From Symsagittifera roscoffensis (lineage: Eukaryota > Xenacoelomorpha > Acoela > Convolutidae), in the NCBI RefSeq assembly GCF_963678635.1, contig NC_087070.1:39664397-39728396 (forward strand): a stretch of 64,000 nucleotides of DNA, in the 5' to 3' direction. The notes beneath the pieces were generated by a model, which ran no database searches, was not told the origin of the DNA, and saw only the letters and a program-made list of their open reading frames with translations. Positions 1-11,519 of this stretch are shown piece by piece; within the stretch, counting starts at the first letter, position 1, and each line of letters starts with the position of its first letter. The position numbers were made by a program, and so were the translations under genes.

Positions 1-228
1 AGCTGAAGTTGGTCGATGATTTTCATTTTATATTTCGCAAAGCTAAAAAAATTTCCATCAGTTTCCGTATGAACAAGAATACGCGCCAAAGACCGGGTAT
101 AATGTGTTGCTAAAGCATAGCATGTTCGAAAAATTAATATAATTAATATCATTTGAGGCTAATTAACCCTCAATCTGTTTCCAATAAAACTATTCAAAAT
201 TTGTATTCTTAATCATTTTTCAATTTTT
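1..228 (-). repeat. 5' end fragment of a LINE copy (copy C), identical to 6131-6358
   Basis: These bases match 6131-6358 without a visible difference, and divergence begins abruptly at 229/6359. A diverged third version occupies about 3190-3425. In all three the segment lies just upstream (minus strand) of, or at the start of, the endonuclease region, so it is the 5' part of the LINE coding region or its leader. The rest of this copy lies outside the window. Perfect identity here, against heavy decay between copies A and B, points to a recent duplication or gene conversion. Confidence 0.7.
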
Positions 229-250
229 CAATTTCGCTCTGTGGAAAAAG

Positions 251-390
251 TGCTGTTTTGTGGAGCAGAAGACATTGGAAACTACATAGACTTGAAATAT
301 GTCCCAATTCACATGGGCGGGACTAGTGCGTATGTTTATGACAATAAAGTGACAGGAATTGGCAACCCAGATGTGATGGAGGAAAAATAA
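251..390 (+). CDS. Terminal exon of a CRAL-TRIO (SEC14-like) lipid-binding protein, partial
   Basis: The frame reads (x)VLFCGAEDIGNYIDLKYVP, then IHMGGTSAYVYDNKVTGIGN, and stops at 388-390. This fits the C-terminal end of a CRAL-TRIO domain, where a short beta strand is followed by an 'I..yid...vP...GGT' turn and a short acidic tail. Such proteins bind and transfer small hydrophobic ligands or phosphoinositides in the cytosol. The likely acceptor is the AG at 249-250 behind a pyrimidine-rich stretch, giving phase 1 (one base from the previous exon). AATAAA at 386-391 overlaps the stop codon, so the 3' UTR may be very short. Earlier exons must lie left of the window. A LINE fragment ends at 228, only about 20 bases before the acceptor, and another LINE begins soon after the stop. 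Family call is from the GGT motif and its context only; subfamily unknown. Confidence 0.62.
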
Positions 391-391
391 A
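386..391 (+). promoter_or_regulatory. Polyadenylation signal AATAAA overlapping the stop codon
   Basis: AATAAA spans the TAA stop of the CRAL-TRIO exon and is followed by a T-rich stretch (397-420). Signal use is inferred. Confidence 0.4.
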
Positions 392-419
392 TTAAAATTT
401 TGTTTGTACATTTTTTGTA

Positions 420-3400
420 ACGAATTGATGAATATTAATCTTTTTAAATTGTTTTCATTTACGAAATTTTTCAATAGACATTTGTTAATTTACACAATTC
501 TGATATGAAAGGACATCAAAAGGTCCGATAGCCCTCATCAAGTGATGATTTAATTACCCAGTACAGTTTTTAGGAATTACTAAGAATTTTAAAATGTGAA
601 CTACTATCAGTTGTCCAAACCCTACAACACCTCTTAAAAAAAGATCTATCGTTTTTTTTTGTGATGTATAAAGCGCGAAAATCATGGAAAAAGTGTTCAA
701 TTGACTATCATTAGGATTGCTGAAAGTATCAGCAAAATCTACAAAGAAAACTTGATTAAAACTGAATAATTTTCTTATACTTACACCTATTCTTTTAAAA
801 TTTTTACCGGTGAAATATTCGTTGGTTTGATTTTAAATTTTTTTAAATTCCACTATCTCAATCTCCGAGTTTTTTTGGGAATTCAGTTCTTAAGCCCTTC
901 CGTTGAAGCTTAACTAAATATTTGAATTCCTCGTATGTGTGCAATTCTTTCACTGAGCATATCTTGTAGCTTTGTCTCAAATATGTCACTGACTGACATC
1001 TCAGAATTTGGTTAAGTTTCATTTCAAGTTTTGTGGTGATGTTTATTTAGCCGAGCCGTAAACTATAACCCCATATTTTAGTATTGACTGAAAATGACTG
1101 GAATAGATTTTAATAAGTTGTGCTGTGTCATTTGTTTGTCATGTAATCGATAGAGCAATCCGCAAAAAACACTCATTTTTTGACGAGAAAGTCAATCTGA
1201 AACTTGAAATCCAATTTTGAGTCCATGTGATTGCCCAAGTAATCAATTTAGAGGTATTTATTAAGATTGTCGGTTCCTATTTTTATATTGTCTATTCTTG
1301 TGGTTATATTCCGATAAATTTTACGTTATTTTTGTTTAGTTTCAGAGTAAGTTTATTGATTTTCAACCAATTTTTTATTTTTGATAAATTCTCATTGTAT
1401 TAGTGTAAATTTTGTTCTTTTGCTTCACTGCTGTATCATCAGTGTATGAATATCTGTTCACTGAGTTTGTAGTCGTTGGTGTAAACAGTTTATCATTAAA
1501 ATGAACAGTAGCGGGCCGAGAATTGATCCCCGTCGAACTCCACTGTAAATACTTTACAGTTTGGACTATTTGGAGCCTATTCTGACTACTTGCGATTTAT
1601 TTGTTAAATATAATTTCAACAAGGCCTGCATGGGACCTCGTAGTCCGCAGTTTCAGGTTTTTGTAGAAGTTTATCATGTAAAACTGTTTCAAACGCTTTT
1701 TTGAGATTTTTGAAAACTGCATGTGTTACATTGTGGTTTAATTCCCAATGATTTTGAATGTCTTATTTAAAGCTTACCAATGCATCTATTCTAGACATTT
1801 TAGGTCTGAACCCAAATTGGTTGTTAGTCAAAACACCATGTTTATCTAAGAAATCAAAAATGCGTTTGTGGCGTAACTTTTCAAAAACTTTGCTAAAGAT
1901 TGGTAAAAGAGATAATGGCCTGTTCAACTTTTATTGTTTAGGGTCTTTTTTGTTCCATTTTGAATTGGTATTACTATGCTACTTTAAAACAGACCGGTAA
2001 AACATTTGTATTTTAATTTGTCAGTGTTTTAATTATTGCCGTTTCAATTTTTTTAATGACGAAAATAATAAACCCAAAAAAAATTACAACTGTATCTTCT
2101 TCGTTGGTTTTCATAAGAGAAAAACTATTAAGGAATCGCTTCTGATGAAGTTTTTGAGATGATTTATTTTTTTCAGCCAACTGATGTTCTCTTATAGCAA
2201 AAAATTGATTCAAATTTTTGGTTTTTTCTTGTCTTAGAGTAACAGATTATTTGCTTTCACCCGATAATTCTCTCAAAGATCTAAAAAGGTTCTTGAATTT
2301 TGTTTAGTATCTTTTTCTAACTTGATTTGGCAAATTTTTTTTTGCCTATCAGTTTTTTTGATGCTTTTTTAATTTTGGCATTTTTCGCTTTAGGATTGTC
2401 TCTTCGTGAGCTTATGTTAGTTGCCTAATCTTTTCATTTTTTTGTCAGCCATATTTTTGATTTTCTTATCTATCCAGGTTTTTTAGCCTTCTTTTGTCTC
2501 TGTTTTAATTGGAACGAAATGTTTTTTTTCGCAATTATCTGATGAAAGAATTGAATTGACTTAATGCAATCATAATATCCTTTTTCGTCGTCGTGCTTTT
2601 GTAATTCATGAAGAATTTAAGTTCATTTTTTTTGCAAATTTTGCTGTCTTCCAAGATATTCCAAATTTTGTATACTTCCGCTTGGGAAACTTCATCAAGA
2701 GACTCACTTTTTGTTTCTTTCGGGTATGTAATTACCGTTGAATGATCTGTAATCAATGTATCCGACATCTGAGCAACTGTAGAAAAAATTGAGTACACCA
2801 GGTGTATGCAACTTTCGGAACAAATTGTTTTGTGCGTTAATTCTAAATTGGTTTGACATTTTAATTTAAAAGCATTTAGACAATCCGCGCATGCATTTTG
2901 TTTTGAGGTTTTAAATGATCAAGACTGAAGTTTCTACAAGAAACAAGTTTATCATTGGGTCCTTTATGCATCCCTGTAGTTGATGCTGGTCTGAGGTAGA
3001 AGCATTAATGCGCTGAAAAATGGTTTCATAACGGACAAAAAGCCAGCTCCCTCACCTCTCCTCTCTCTTCCTTGATTTTCTACTTGTTGGTACTTTGGTA
3101 AGATGATGCATTTTTTGTTTGAATTCGTTTTAAACCATGTTTCTTTTAGCGCAAAAAACATTGGCTCACAATCATTAAACTCAGATAAAGTTGAAGCTGG
3201 TCGATGTTTTTCATCGGTGATCTTGTGTTTTATAAAATTAAAAAATTTTCCATCATATTCTGTACGAACAAGAATACGCGCCAGTGACCGAGTATGATGT
3301 GTTGCTAAAGCCTAGTTCAATTGAGATATTTTACAATTCATATCATATGAGGCTTAAGAATCATCAATCTGTTTCAAATAAACTGTTTAAAAAGTTTTTA

Positions 3401-3425
3401 TTCTTTATCACTTCTTATTTTTGAT
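420..3425 (-). pseudogene. LINE (non-LTR retrotransposon) ORF2 relic, copy A: endonuclease + reverse transcriptase
   Basis: Read on the minus strand, an apurinic-type endonuclease starts near 3300, with EPMFFALKETWFKT matching the family's 'aItETWl' motif. A glycine-rich GEGAGFLSV strand and LITDHSTVI (the SDH-type motif) follow, the latter near 2760. The reverse transcriptase follows from about 2500 with WIDKKIKN. The motif SGVRRGSILGPLLF lies near 1550-1505 and YTDDTA near 1447-1420, in place of the usual Y/FADDT. The thumb/C-terminal region runs to about 850. The 420-550 segment resembles a fragment inside copy B and probably marks the true 3' end. Frames are broken by many stops and indels, so it is inactive. 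Clade is probably CR1/Jockey-like, but no tree was possible. Confidence 0.8.
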
Positions 3426-3426
3426 T

Positions 3427-6358
3427 TTTCCTTGGCTTGATTTTTTTTTTCAATTTTTTTAAAAATCCAATATCTCAATATCCGAGAGTGAAATTAAGTT
3501 TTTCAGAAATTCAGTTTTTAAATCCTTCCATAAAAGCCTAACTGAAGATTTGAATACCTCGTATGTATGCAACTCTTTCACTGAGCAAGTTCTGTAGGTT
3601 TCTCTAAAATATGTTACCGACTGATATCTCAGATATTGGTTTTGTTTCATTTCAAGATTTTTTTTTGAAGTTTCATTTGCTGTGCCGTACACTATAACCA
3701 CATATTGCAGTAATGGCTGAGTTTGACTGAAGTAGATTTTATTTAGTTGTGCTGTCGTTAGTACGTCATGTAATCGATAGAGATATCCACAAAAATTATG
3801 GTTTTTTTTGACGAAAAAGTCAAAATGAAGTTTGAAATCTATTTTGAGTCCATGTGAGTGCCAAATTTTGGTATAGAGGTTTTTCTTAACATCGTCGGTT
3901 CTCATGTTTTTATTGTCTTTTTCTACGATAATATTCCTATAAATTATTATGTTTTTTTTCTTGGTTCAGAGTTAGCTTATTGATTTTCAATCAAATTCCT
4001 ATTTTGATAAGCCCTCATTGTATTGGTGTAAGTTTTGTTGTTTTTGCTTCACTGCAGTAACAAAAGCGTGAAAATATCTGTTCAGTGAGTTTGTAATAGT
4101 TGATAGACAATTGATCATTAAATTTCTTAGTAGTGGCCCAAGGACTGATTCCTGAGAAACTCCACTATCAACAGTTTACAATTTCGACACTTCGGAGCCT
4201 ATTCTGATTACATGCGATTTATTTGTCAAATATGATTTCAACAAGGCCTGTTTGGGACCTTGTAGTCCGCAATTTTCAGCGTTTTGTAGAAGTGTAACAT
4301 GTGAAACTGCATCACACGTTTTTGAGATCTATGAAAACTGCATGTGTTACATTATGGTTTAATTCTAATCATTTCGGATGTGTTCCATTAAGTTTAACAA
4401 AGATTCTTTTGTAGACAATTTATGTCTGAGTTCAAAAATGTTGTTAGTCAAAACACCATGTTTATCTAAGAAATCAAAAACGGGTTTATCTGGTAACTTT
4501 TCAAAAGTTTTGTTAAAAAAAACTGCTCGAAAGATTTTGGCCTTTAATTATCAAGAGCCTTGTTTGTTACTTTTTTATTAATTGGTTTTACTATGGCTAC
4601 TTTAGTATAGATAGGAAAAAAAACCTTTTCCTATTTAATACTGGCAACCTATTAAACAGGAAAATCATTTGTTTAATAGGTTTCTAGTGTTTGAATTATA
4701 GCCATTTCAATCATTTTTATGACAAAATCGTTTAACCCAAAAAAATCACAAGTGTAATTTCACAACGAAAAACTAAACATAGTTCTTTTTGGCTTGTTTT
4801 TAAGAGACAAAACTGTTGAGAAATCGTTTCTGATGAAAAGTTTTCAGCTGATTTAATTTTATCAGCCAATTGATGTCGTCTATTATCAAAAAATGGATTA
4901 AACTTTTTGATTTCTGCTTTGCTTTGAAGAACAGACTTTTTGTTTTACCCCAATGATTCTCTCAAAGTAATAAGAAAAAACTCTTGAGTTTTTTTTTAGC
5001 CTTGTTTTAGTTCTGGCATTAATGTTTATCATTGTTTCAATGTTTTGGTATATTTGTTTTGTTTTCTTGCCTATCAATTTTTGTGATGCATTTTTTTTTG
5101 CAATTTTTGCTTTATGATTGTCATTTAGTGAGCTAATGTAAATTGCCTATTTTCATAGTTTTTCGCTAGCCATTTTTTGATTTTGTTGTCTATCCAGGTT
5201 TACTACTAATCATATTAATAAATTGTTTTTATATCAGAGATCATTCAACAGACATTTGTCAATTTACATAATTCTGAGGTGCAAGGACATCAAAAGGCCC
5301 GATAGGTCCACTCAAGTGATGCCTTAAGAGTCTCTTTCTTTTGGCTCTTGTCTAGTTGGAACAAAATGATTCATAATATTGTATTTATTTGATGAAAGAA
5401 TTTAATTGACTTATCGCAACCTAAATTTACAATTTCGTCGTCGTGCTTTGTAATTCATGCTGAATTTTAAATTTCATTTTCTTGCAATTTTCCCTGTTAT
5501 CTAACGTGTTCCAAATTTTGTAATGTTCTGATCGAGAACTTTCATCAAGAGACTCACTCTTTGTTTTCTTTTAGGCTATGTAATTACCGTTGAATGATCT
5601 GTAATCTTTGTATCCGATATATCTGAACAACTGTAGAAAAGTTTGAGTACACCACATGTATGCAATTTATGGGAGAATTTTTTTTGTGAGTTGATTCTAA
5701 AATGTTTTGACATTTTTAGTTAAAAGCTTTTAGTCAATCCTCGTATGCATTTTGAGGTTTTAAATGATCAAGATTGAAGTTTCATCTTTATCATCGGGTC
5801 CTCCATCCCATCCAAGTAACTTTCAAAAGTCTTCAATGATTCAACCATTTTTATACGAGCACTTAAGTAAACTACAGTTCAAAATAAACTGTTTCTTAAA
5901 TTTAATTTTGATAATCAAGAGTTGATACCGATTGAAGTAAAACCACTAATGCTCTGAAAATTGTTGTCATTATGGACAAAAAGACAGCTTCGCGATTTCT
6001 CACCTCTCTTCTTTGGTTTTCTACTTGTTAGTATTTCGGTAACGTGAGACACTTTTTCTTTCAAACATTTTTTAGTCATGTTTTTGTTATTGCAGTAATT
6101 ATTGGCTCAAAATCTATCAAACTCAGGTGAAGCTGAAGTTGGTCGATGATTTTCATTTTATATTTCGCAAAGCTAAAAAAATTTCCATCAGTTTCCGTAT
6201 GAACAAGAATACGCGCCAAAGACCGGGTATAATGTGTTGCTAAAGCATAGCATGTTCGAAAAATTAATATAATTAATATCATTTGAGGCTAATTAACCCT
6301 CAATCTGTTTCCAATAAAACTATTCAAAATTTGTATTCTTAATCATTTTTCAATTTTT
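3427..6358 (-). pseudogene. LINE ORF2 relic, copy B: endonuclease + reverse transcriptase
   Basis: Same order as copy A. FEPIITAITKTW at about 6105-6070 is the endonuclease 'AITETW' motif. SGVSQESVLGPLL lies near 4172-4130. The catalytic YADDT position near 4080-4050 has decayed to a sequence without the aspartate pair. The best-preserved piece is 3459-3905, an open frame of 148 codons with the LINE C-terminal pattern 'LNKIYFSQTQPLLQYVVIVYG ... LEMKQNQYLRYQ'. Its 3' end at about 3430 abuts the 5' end of copy A. A roughly 125-bp foreign piece (5203-5330) interrupts it. Inactive. Confidence 0.8.
5203..5330 (-). repeat. Short LINE 3'-end fragment inserted in copy B
   Basis: This stretch has no counterpart at the matching place in copy A (around 2480). 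It does resemble 420-551, including a shared block ending in 'ggacatcaaaagg.ccgata'. The likeliest reading is a severely 5'-truncated insertion of the same LINE family, which identifies the block as the family's 3' terminus. Confidence 0.55.
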
Positions 6359-6399
6359 GTTATCATTCCGCTTTGACAATGATTTGTTTCAACGGAACA

Positions 6400-6605
6400 A
6401 GAAATGAAGAAAAACAGGTGCTTTGGCCGCCTGATATCTTTTTTTTATTTCAAATTTTCTTTCTAATAATTTTCCTTGGACATCGCAGAAAAGATCATTA
6501 ATCTTTAAATACATGATTTTCAGATTTTTCATTTCTCTTCTCATTTGTTGTTTCAGCGTATCAACATTGTTTTTCAGTGAAATGAAATCTGGTGCAATAT
6601 AAACT
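6400..6605 (-). pseudogene. Possible coiled-coil coding remnant between ORF1 and ORF2
   Basis: A minus-strand frame stays open for about 70 codons without an ATG and reads like a helical coil (SLKNNVDTLKQQMRREMKNL). It may be a displaced part of the LINE ORF1 or a chance opening in A-rich DNA. Confidence 0.25.
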
Positions 6606-7505
6606 ACCCCGCTGATATCGCAAGGTACTCATACACCTTTCATTAGTACGCAAGCATCTTGAATTTTGTTTTTGATTTTATTGATATTGCAAAGAATATA
6701 ATTTTTTTAAAGAGTTTTTTTTTTCAAACAAGTTTCGAAAACTGAGTAAAAGACATTTGGAGATTTTGCGAGTATCGCCAAATATCCAGCTTTGTTTTTT
6801 TTGAGTTTTTGTATTTTTAGGTTTTCCGTGATTATCACAATTTTTTTTCTAAAATATTGCTCTATACCTTCTGATAAGACAACACAACAGGCAAATTTGA
6901 GCCACCCCACAAATATCGCAAGGTACACAAACACTTTTACCTTTCGAACAAAAATTAATCAATTTTAACAAGCAACTGTTTAGCTGAGCCAACTCGTAGA
7001 GATCGCAAGTTTACCCAGTGTATGGTGGTTTTTCAAAGTTTTTTCAAGTGATAACTCCGCTGATATCGCAAAGTTGTCAACAATGTAATTTTTCTTAAGT
7101 TGGGTAAAAACAAAATCTTCAGCGCTGAAAAGCTGAAAATGGTCGACCAAAAAAATGCTAATAAATTTTGAAAAAACTCTGAAAAAAAAAACATTGGGAA
7201 TGCTGTATTGCTGGTTCTAATCACAAACGTTTTTATCTAATAACTTGTTTCATACGGGTTTGCGGAATTTTTCGTATGTTTTTTTGCGCATGGTCGTTCA
7301 AAAAACAGAATTAAAATATGCAGTGAAGTTATAATCCAAATTTATTGCACCTTAGTTTGTGTTAATTGTTTATGGATTTGATTCTTTTATTATTTTTTCT
7401 CCTTCTTCCTCAGTGTTTGTTCTGCTTTTTTGCTTCAGGTGAGCTATTAGTTTTTTTTAAAGATTTGTTAACCCTCTAATGCTTTCGTTTCATGTCTTAT
7501 CTCTT
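6605..7505. other. Non-coding spacer with three GATATCGCAA motifs
   Basis: A-rich DNA between LINE ORF1 and ORF2. The phrase '(g)atatcgcaag(g)t' recurs near 6615, 6912 and 7060, suggesting a degraded repeat. No coding signal seen. Confidence 0.35.
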
Positions 7506-7506
7506 T

Positions 7507-8170
7507 TTATTGGATTGCGAACACTCGATTATTCAACAATACTGTTCTTTGCAAGAAATCCGGTAGTTTGTTGCTTTTTGTGACGAGAACAGATACCGAA
7601 CAATTCTTTAAGGACGTTATGAATTCTTTTTTGGCCTCCGTTTTAATTTCTGCCTCGTTTTTAGGTAACTTTTTATTTGTATAAATATAATAACCAATCA
7701 ACTCGTTTCCGTTTTTCGCAAGTTTCCAACGAGCTGAGAAAACAGTCTCCTTCTTGTCGAAGTACAAGAAGTTGACTATACTGCTAGATATAAAACATCA
7801 ATGCCAGTCCCCGGTAAAAAATGGCCGGCCTTATATCGATCAGCTGAATAATCGATACTCATTAACCCTTGAAGAACTGCAATGTGTCGCGTAGTACGTT
7901 TTGACTCTTAGATTCGTCAAAAGTGGGAATGTAGATCACTAAGCAATCTTCTCGGCTATATCTTCCTGTGCCCGTAATCGCTCATTCATTTTTTTGCACG
8001 CGTTCCAAATTTTCAGTTTTCCTTTTACAATTTTTACTTTCCAACTTTGCTTTCTCTACTTGTTTTTTAATATTCTCTTTTTGTGATTTCAATAGGCTCA
8101 CCTCTGACTCCTCTGTACAAACCTCTTTTACCGCTTGTAGGTGTTGGCTCAGCTCCGAGTATTGTTCCAT
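7507..8170 (-). pseudogene. LINE ORF1-like protein relic (coiled coil + RRM-like region)
   Basis: The frame opens at 8170 with a lysine/glutamate-rich coiled coil of about 60 residues (LLKSQKENIKKQVEKAKLES). After one stop at 7982-7984 it continues in the same frame as SREDCLVIYIPTFDES, which resembles the 're.cl.i.gipe' strand of L1/CR1-type ORF1 RNA-binding domains. A later frame gives ETVFSARWKLAKNGN and IYTNKKLPKNEAEI, the usual '..v..arkklk ... iyinedLt..naei' block. ORF1 proteins package LINE RNA. It lies on the same strand and just upstream of ORF2 copy B, so it may be that copy's own ORF1. Stops and frameshifts make it non-functional. Confidence 0.6.
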
Positions 8171-8199
8171 GATATCATTAAAAATAAATTTCTGCTAAA

Positions 8200-9130
8200 A
8201 AATAAGTGTTAATTACTGTTTTAAGTTACGGTCTTTTGGCGCAAAACATCTCACACGTTCATAGAAAATAAGGGTAAAGTGTCCAAGGGTCTACCGTTTT
8301 TTGCTTAGAAAAATTTTGCTCTGAATATCTGTTTAACACAGATTTTTGTTTTAAAAAAATGTTCCAACACTTTTTCAAAAAGCTTTGCTGTTTTCAATCG
8401 TAAACATTAAACTTCTCTTGGACAATTAGGGGAATTAAGCCAATTCATAAACTTCAGCGCTCAGTAAATCAACGAATTTCTTTTAAACCAGCCGAATACA
8501 ATAATTGTAAATCTTTAACTTTAGAAATTTTGATTTGAAAAATAAACTTTTCCGGCTATCTGTTTTATTTTGAAATTTCCAATGAATTAAAATAAACTTC
8601 AATGTGAATGTTGAACTAATACCAAATAGTGCTATAATGTGAATCAAAATATCATTCTTAAATTATCTGTAGAGAAATAACATTTTCAAATTTCAGTTTT
8701 GTGCACTGCTGATTTAAGCGGACAAAATGAACAAACAATTCTTTTCTATGAACAAACAAGTCAAGCTGATTAAGACAAGAATTTTAACTGAGTTAAGGTA
8801 AATGTAGTGAGTTGTGTAACGATTTTTTTTTGTTTTCGGACTCGATTAGTGTTACGATTTTTTTTTGATTTCATATTGTTTGCTATTAACGCTAATGTTA
8901 AGTTAATACTGAGTAAGCTTTTCACTCCTTGATTCAGTAAACCTGATTCAATTTTTTCTTTATGCGTCTAATTTTAAAGTATGTTGTTTTGTATCCCCCT
9001 AAGGATTGTTTTGTATGCCCCTAAAAAATTCAGAAAAAGAATTTTTTTTCCTTAAAACGTCAAAGCTTTAAACAAAGTTCATTGGTTTGTCTGCGTAATG
9101 TCCACAATTCTTTGATGAAGCGTCTCGTCT
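8200..9130. other. AT-rich non-coding stretch
   Basis: No convincing frame, splice site or repeat, apart from homopolymer runs of A and T. Confidence 0.4.
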
Positions 9131-9164
9131 AAATTAAACTATTTCTAGCTAGAAATAATCTATT

Positions 9165-9235
9165 GGACTGCGGCGCGAGCTCCCGACCTCCCAGTTCAAA
9201 GGTGGTTCTTATAACCGCTATGCCACATGAACCGA
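9165..9235 (-). repeat. tRNA-derived module (tRNA pseudogene or SINE head)
   Basis: On the minus strand TGGCATAGCGGTTATAAG is a good A-box/D-arm. About 30 bases on, GGGAGCTCGCGCC is a weakened B-box/T-arm. The stretch is GC-rich against an AT-rich background. The acceptor stem does not pair, so it is not a working tRNA gene. Confidence 0.45.
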
Positions 9236-9344
9236 AACTGAACGATAGTCTTAGCAATCTAAAGCAAAGCGACATATGTTGTAACAAGTGTTAATTTGAA
9301 TTGTATATTGCTACGGCTATTGTGTATACTCAAGCATGCCCGTA

Positions 9345-10060
9345 CCTAATAAATTCTCCAATTCAGATTCGAATTAATCTTTTTCAAATCTAAAATTCAG
9401 ATCTCATATAGTTTGTGAAACGTTAAAATAACGCTTGGATACTTTAAGAATGGATTATTTCAGATCTAACTTCAGATCTGAAAATTTGATTTTCTTGATT
9501 AAATCAGATCTGATAAATCTATTTCAAATCTAATTTAAGATTTGATATATAGTTTTTCTAGGTTTTTCCACATCTGAAAATTCAATGATACCAAACAAGT
9601 TTTGCCATTTTTGACCTTTTTGTATTTCATAGCTTCTGCTAGCTACTAGCAAGTACTCAGCAAAGTCTCGAATGGAAACTACCAAAACATGTTTCCCCCA
9701 GAATGAGTTAAACATTGGAAGCGCCTGAAAGTAAAAAAAAATATGTCTTCCAACAGTTTTTGAAATCTTCCAACAGTTCCAACAGTTTTTGAAAAAGTTA
9801 TTTGGTTTTTTTCTACCGCTAGTTAACCTAAACAAAATTGTGTAATACAGAAACGCCAAAAATTGAAAACTCAATTGTTTGCTAACAATACATAAATTAT
9901 AAGTTAACAAAAAAGGTTTCTCAGATCTAATTTCAGATCTGAAATTTCGGTTTTCAAGTTTATTTCAGATCAGAAATTATCTATTTCAGATCCAAATTTC
10001 ACATCTGAAATTTTCAAAATCTTTTCCAGATATGTAATAAAGAATATCAGATCAGATAAT
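9345..10060. repeat. Two clusters of AGATCT-centred palindromes bounding a 350-bp core
   Basis: 'ATTTCAGATCTGAAAT'-like palindromes recur at 9345-9560 and again at 9910-10060, with none in between. Clustered subterminal palindromes at both ends of a segment are typical of non-autonomous DNA transposons. The 126-codon minus-strand frame inside the core is not recognisable. Confidence 0.4.
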
Positions 10061-10099
10061 CAATTAATGCAACAAATAAAGAACTTCAAATATTGCTCA

Positions 10100-11210
10100 A
10101 ATCTTGCTCAGAAAATCCCCTGGGTATTGGTGTTTATCTCGTTGCGGTCGAGCAGTGAACTGATCTCTGGTTATTTCTTTCCAGAAATTAATTATTTCTG
10201 AACAAACGAAGAAATATATCATTTCTGTACAGAAAATACAAAAAAACTGGCTAGGTAATCTATACAACATTTCTATCTAGAAAATCAACCTTCATTGGAT
10301 ACGGGTAGTGTAAAATTGATTCGTTTAATTCATGTTGAAAATATGTTCAACGCAGCCTGATAAGCAACAAGTTTGACCTTCAGCATGTTCTAAATCCTGT
10401 ATCGCCCGCGGAAAATAATTTTTTCGCGTTTTTTTTTTGTTTTGAGTTAAAAATAAAAGCAAAATAATTTTAAACCGGTGTAGATCATCGTGGAAACCGA
10501 AACGAACCTAATTTACCTTTGAATTTTTCTGCTTAAATGCAACCTAAAGCTTCTTACTCTTCCAGGCAAGTCAGTTTTTCGTATCTCTCATAGTTAAGCA
10601 AAGTCTCAAAAATTGATTTTGACTTGCTTTGGCTGACTTTTCTCTTTCCGTATGTTCGTACTTTTACGTTTTCTGTTTTTCAATTTAAAAAAATCACACC
10701 ATCTCTGTGTTTTTCGTTTTTTGGTCATACTTCAGAAACTCCACTATGGTTATCCACTAATGTTTCTTTTATACTCGTAGACGGATAATTAAATGAAAAA
10801 TAAGTTACTAACTTTTTTGGTTCTTTTCAAAATTTTAGAAAAAAAGTTTTTCAATCAAAAACATCAATTTTTTTGTTATTTGATCAAAAACAGCGTAACT
10901 AATCTGCTTGGATGCTCTCAGCTTTGCAAGATTCAGCCACTCACTTGACTTTTTCAAGTCCACGATTTTTTTTTCATTTGCACTTCATTAAGTCCGCGTA
11001 ACTGCGTGCGTTTTGATATGTTGAAGACTACTTCAGAGCTCATATACTTCCATTATGGCTACTGAAAATAGCTACCGACAATGTTTCTTCAATAAAAGGA
11101 TTTTCATTTTGATCTGTTTTTGTTTTTATCAAATACCTTCTATTGCCCAAACGAAATTGATCAGATCCGATGACTCTTTTGTGCTAATTAGTGTATTCAT
11201 CCTAATCCGT
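10100..11210. other. AT-rich non-coding stretch with TTTCT/AGAAA palindromes at its left end
   Basis: 10180-10290 contains several 'ATTTCTxxxAGAAAT' palindromes akin to the 9.3-10 kb clusters. Nothing else is recognisable. Confidence 0.35.
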
Positions 11211-11216
11211 CTCATA

Positions 11217-11290
11217 GAGTGTGTTTTTGTAAATATCATCTTCGGAAAATTCAGAGTGTGTTTTTGTAAGTATCATCTTCGGAAAATTCA
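11217..11290. repeat. 37-bp tandem duplication
   Basis: Two head-to-tail copies starting at 11217 and 11254 ('gagtgtgtttttgtaa') differ by one base. They lie in a 105-codon frame of no recognisable function. Confidence 0.7.
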
Positions 11291-11519
11291 GATAGGAAAA
11301 TTTCAACAGTTTTTCAAAGTTTTTTTGCTCATTGATACTAGTGGAAAACGAACTACCGTTAAAAAAAGTTAGGTTTTCACGGTTTATGTGCAATGCTATA
11401 ATGTGGCAACCGATTACCCTGTACCTTAGCCCAACTTCAACTCCCTTTTTTACTGGCGCGTCTGCATTTTCCATGGCAATACTTCAAAGAAAAAAAATCA
11501 TTTCACCATGGTCAGTTTA

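Noticed and set aside
9530-9910. 126-codon minus-strand frame as a transposase
   Set aside because: No catalytic or DNA-binding motif recognisable; composition fits a chance opening between palindrome clusters.
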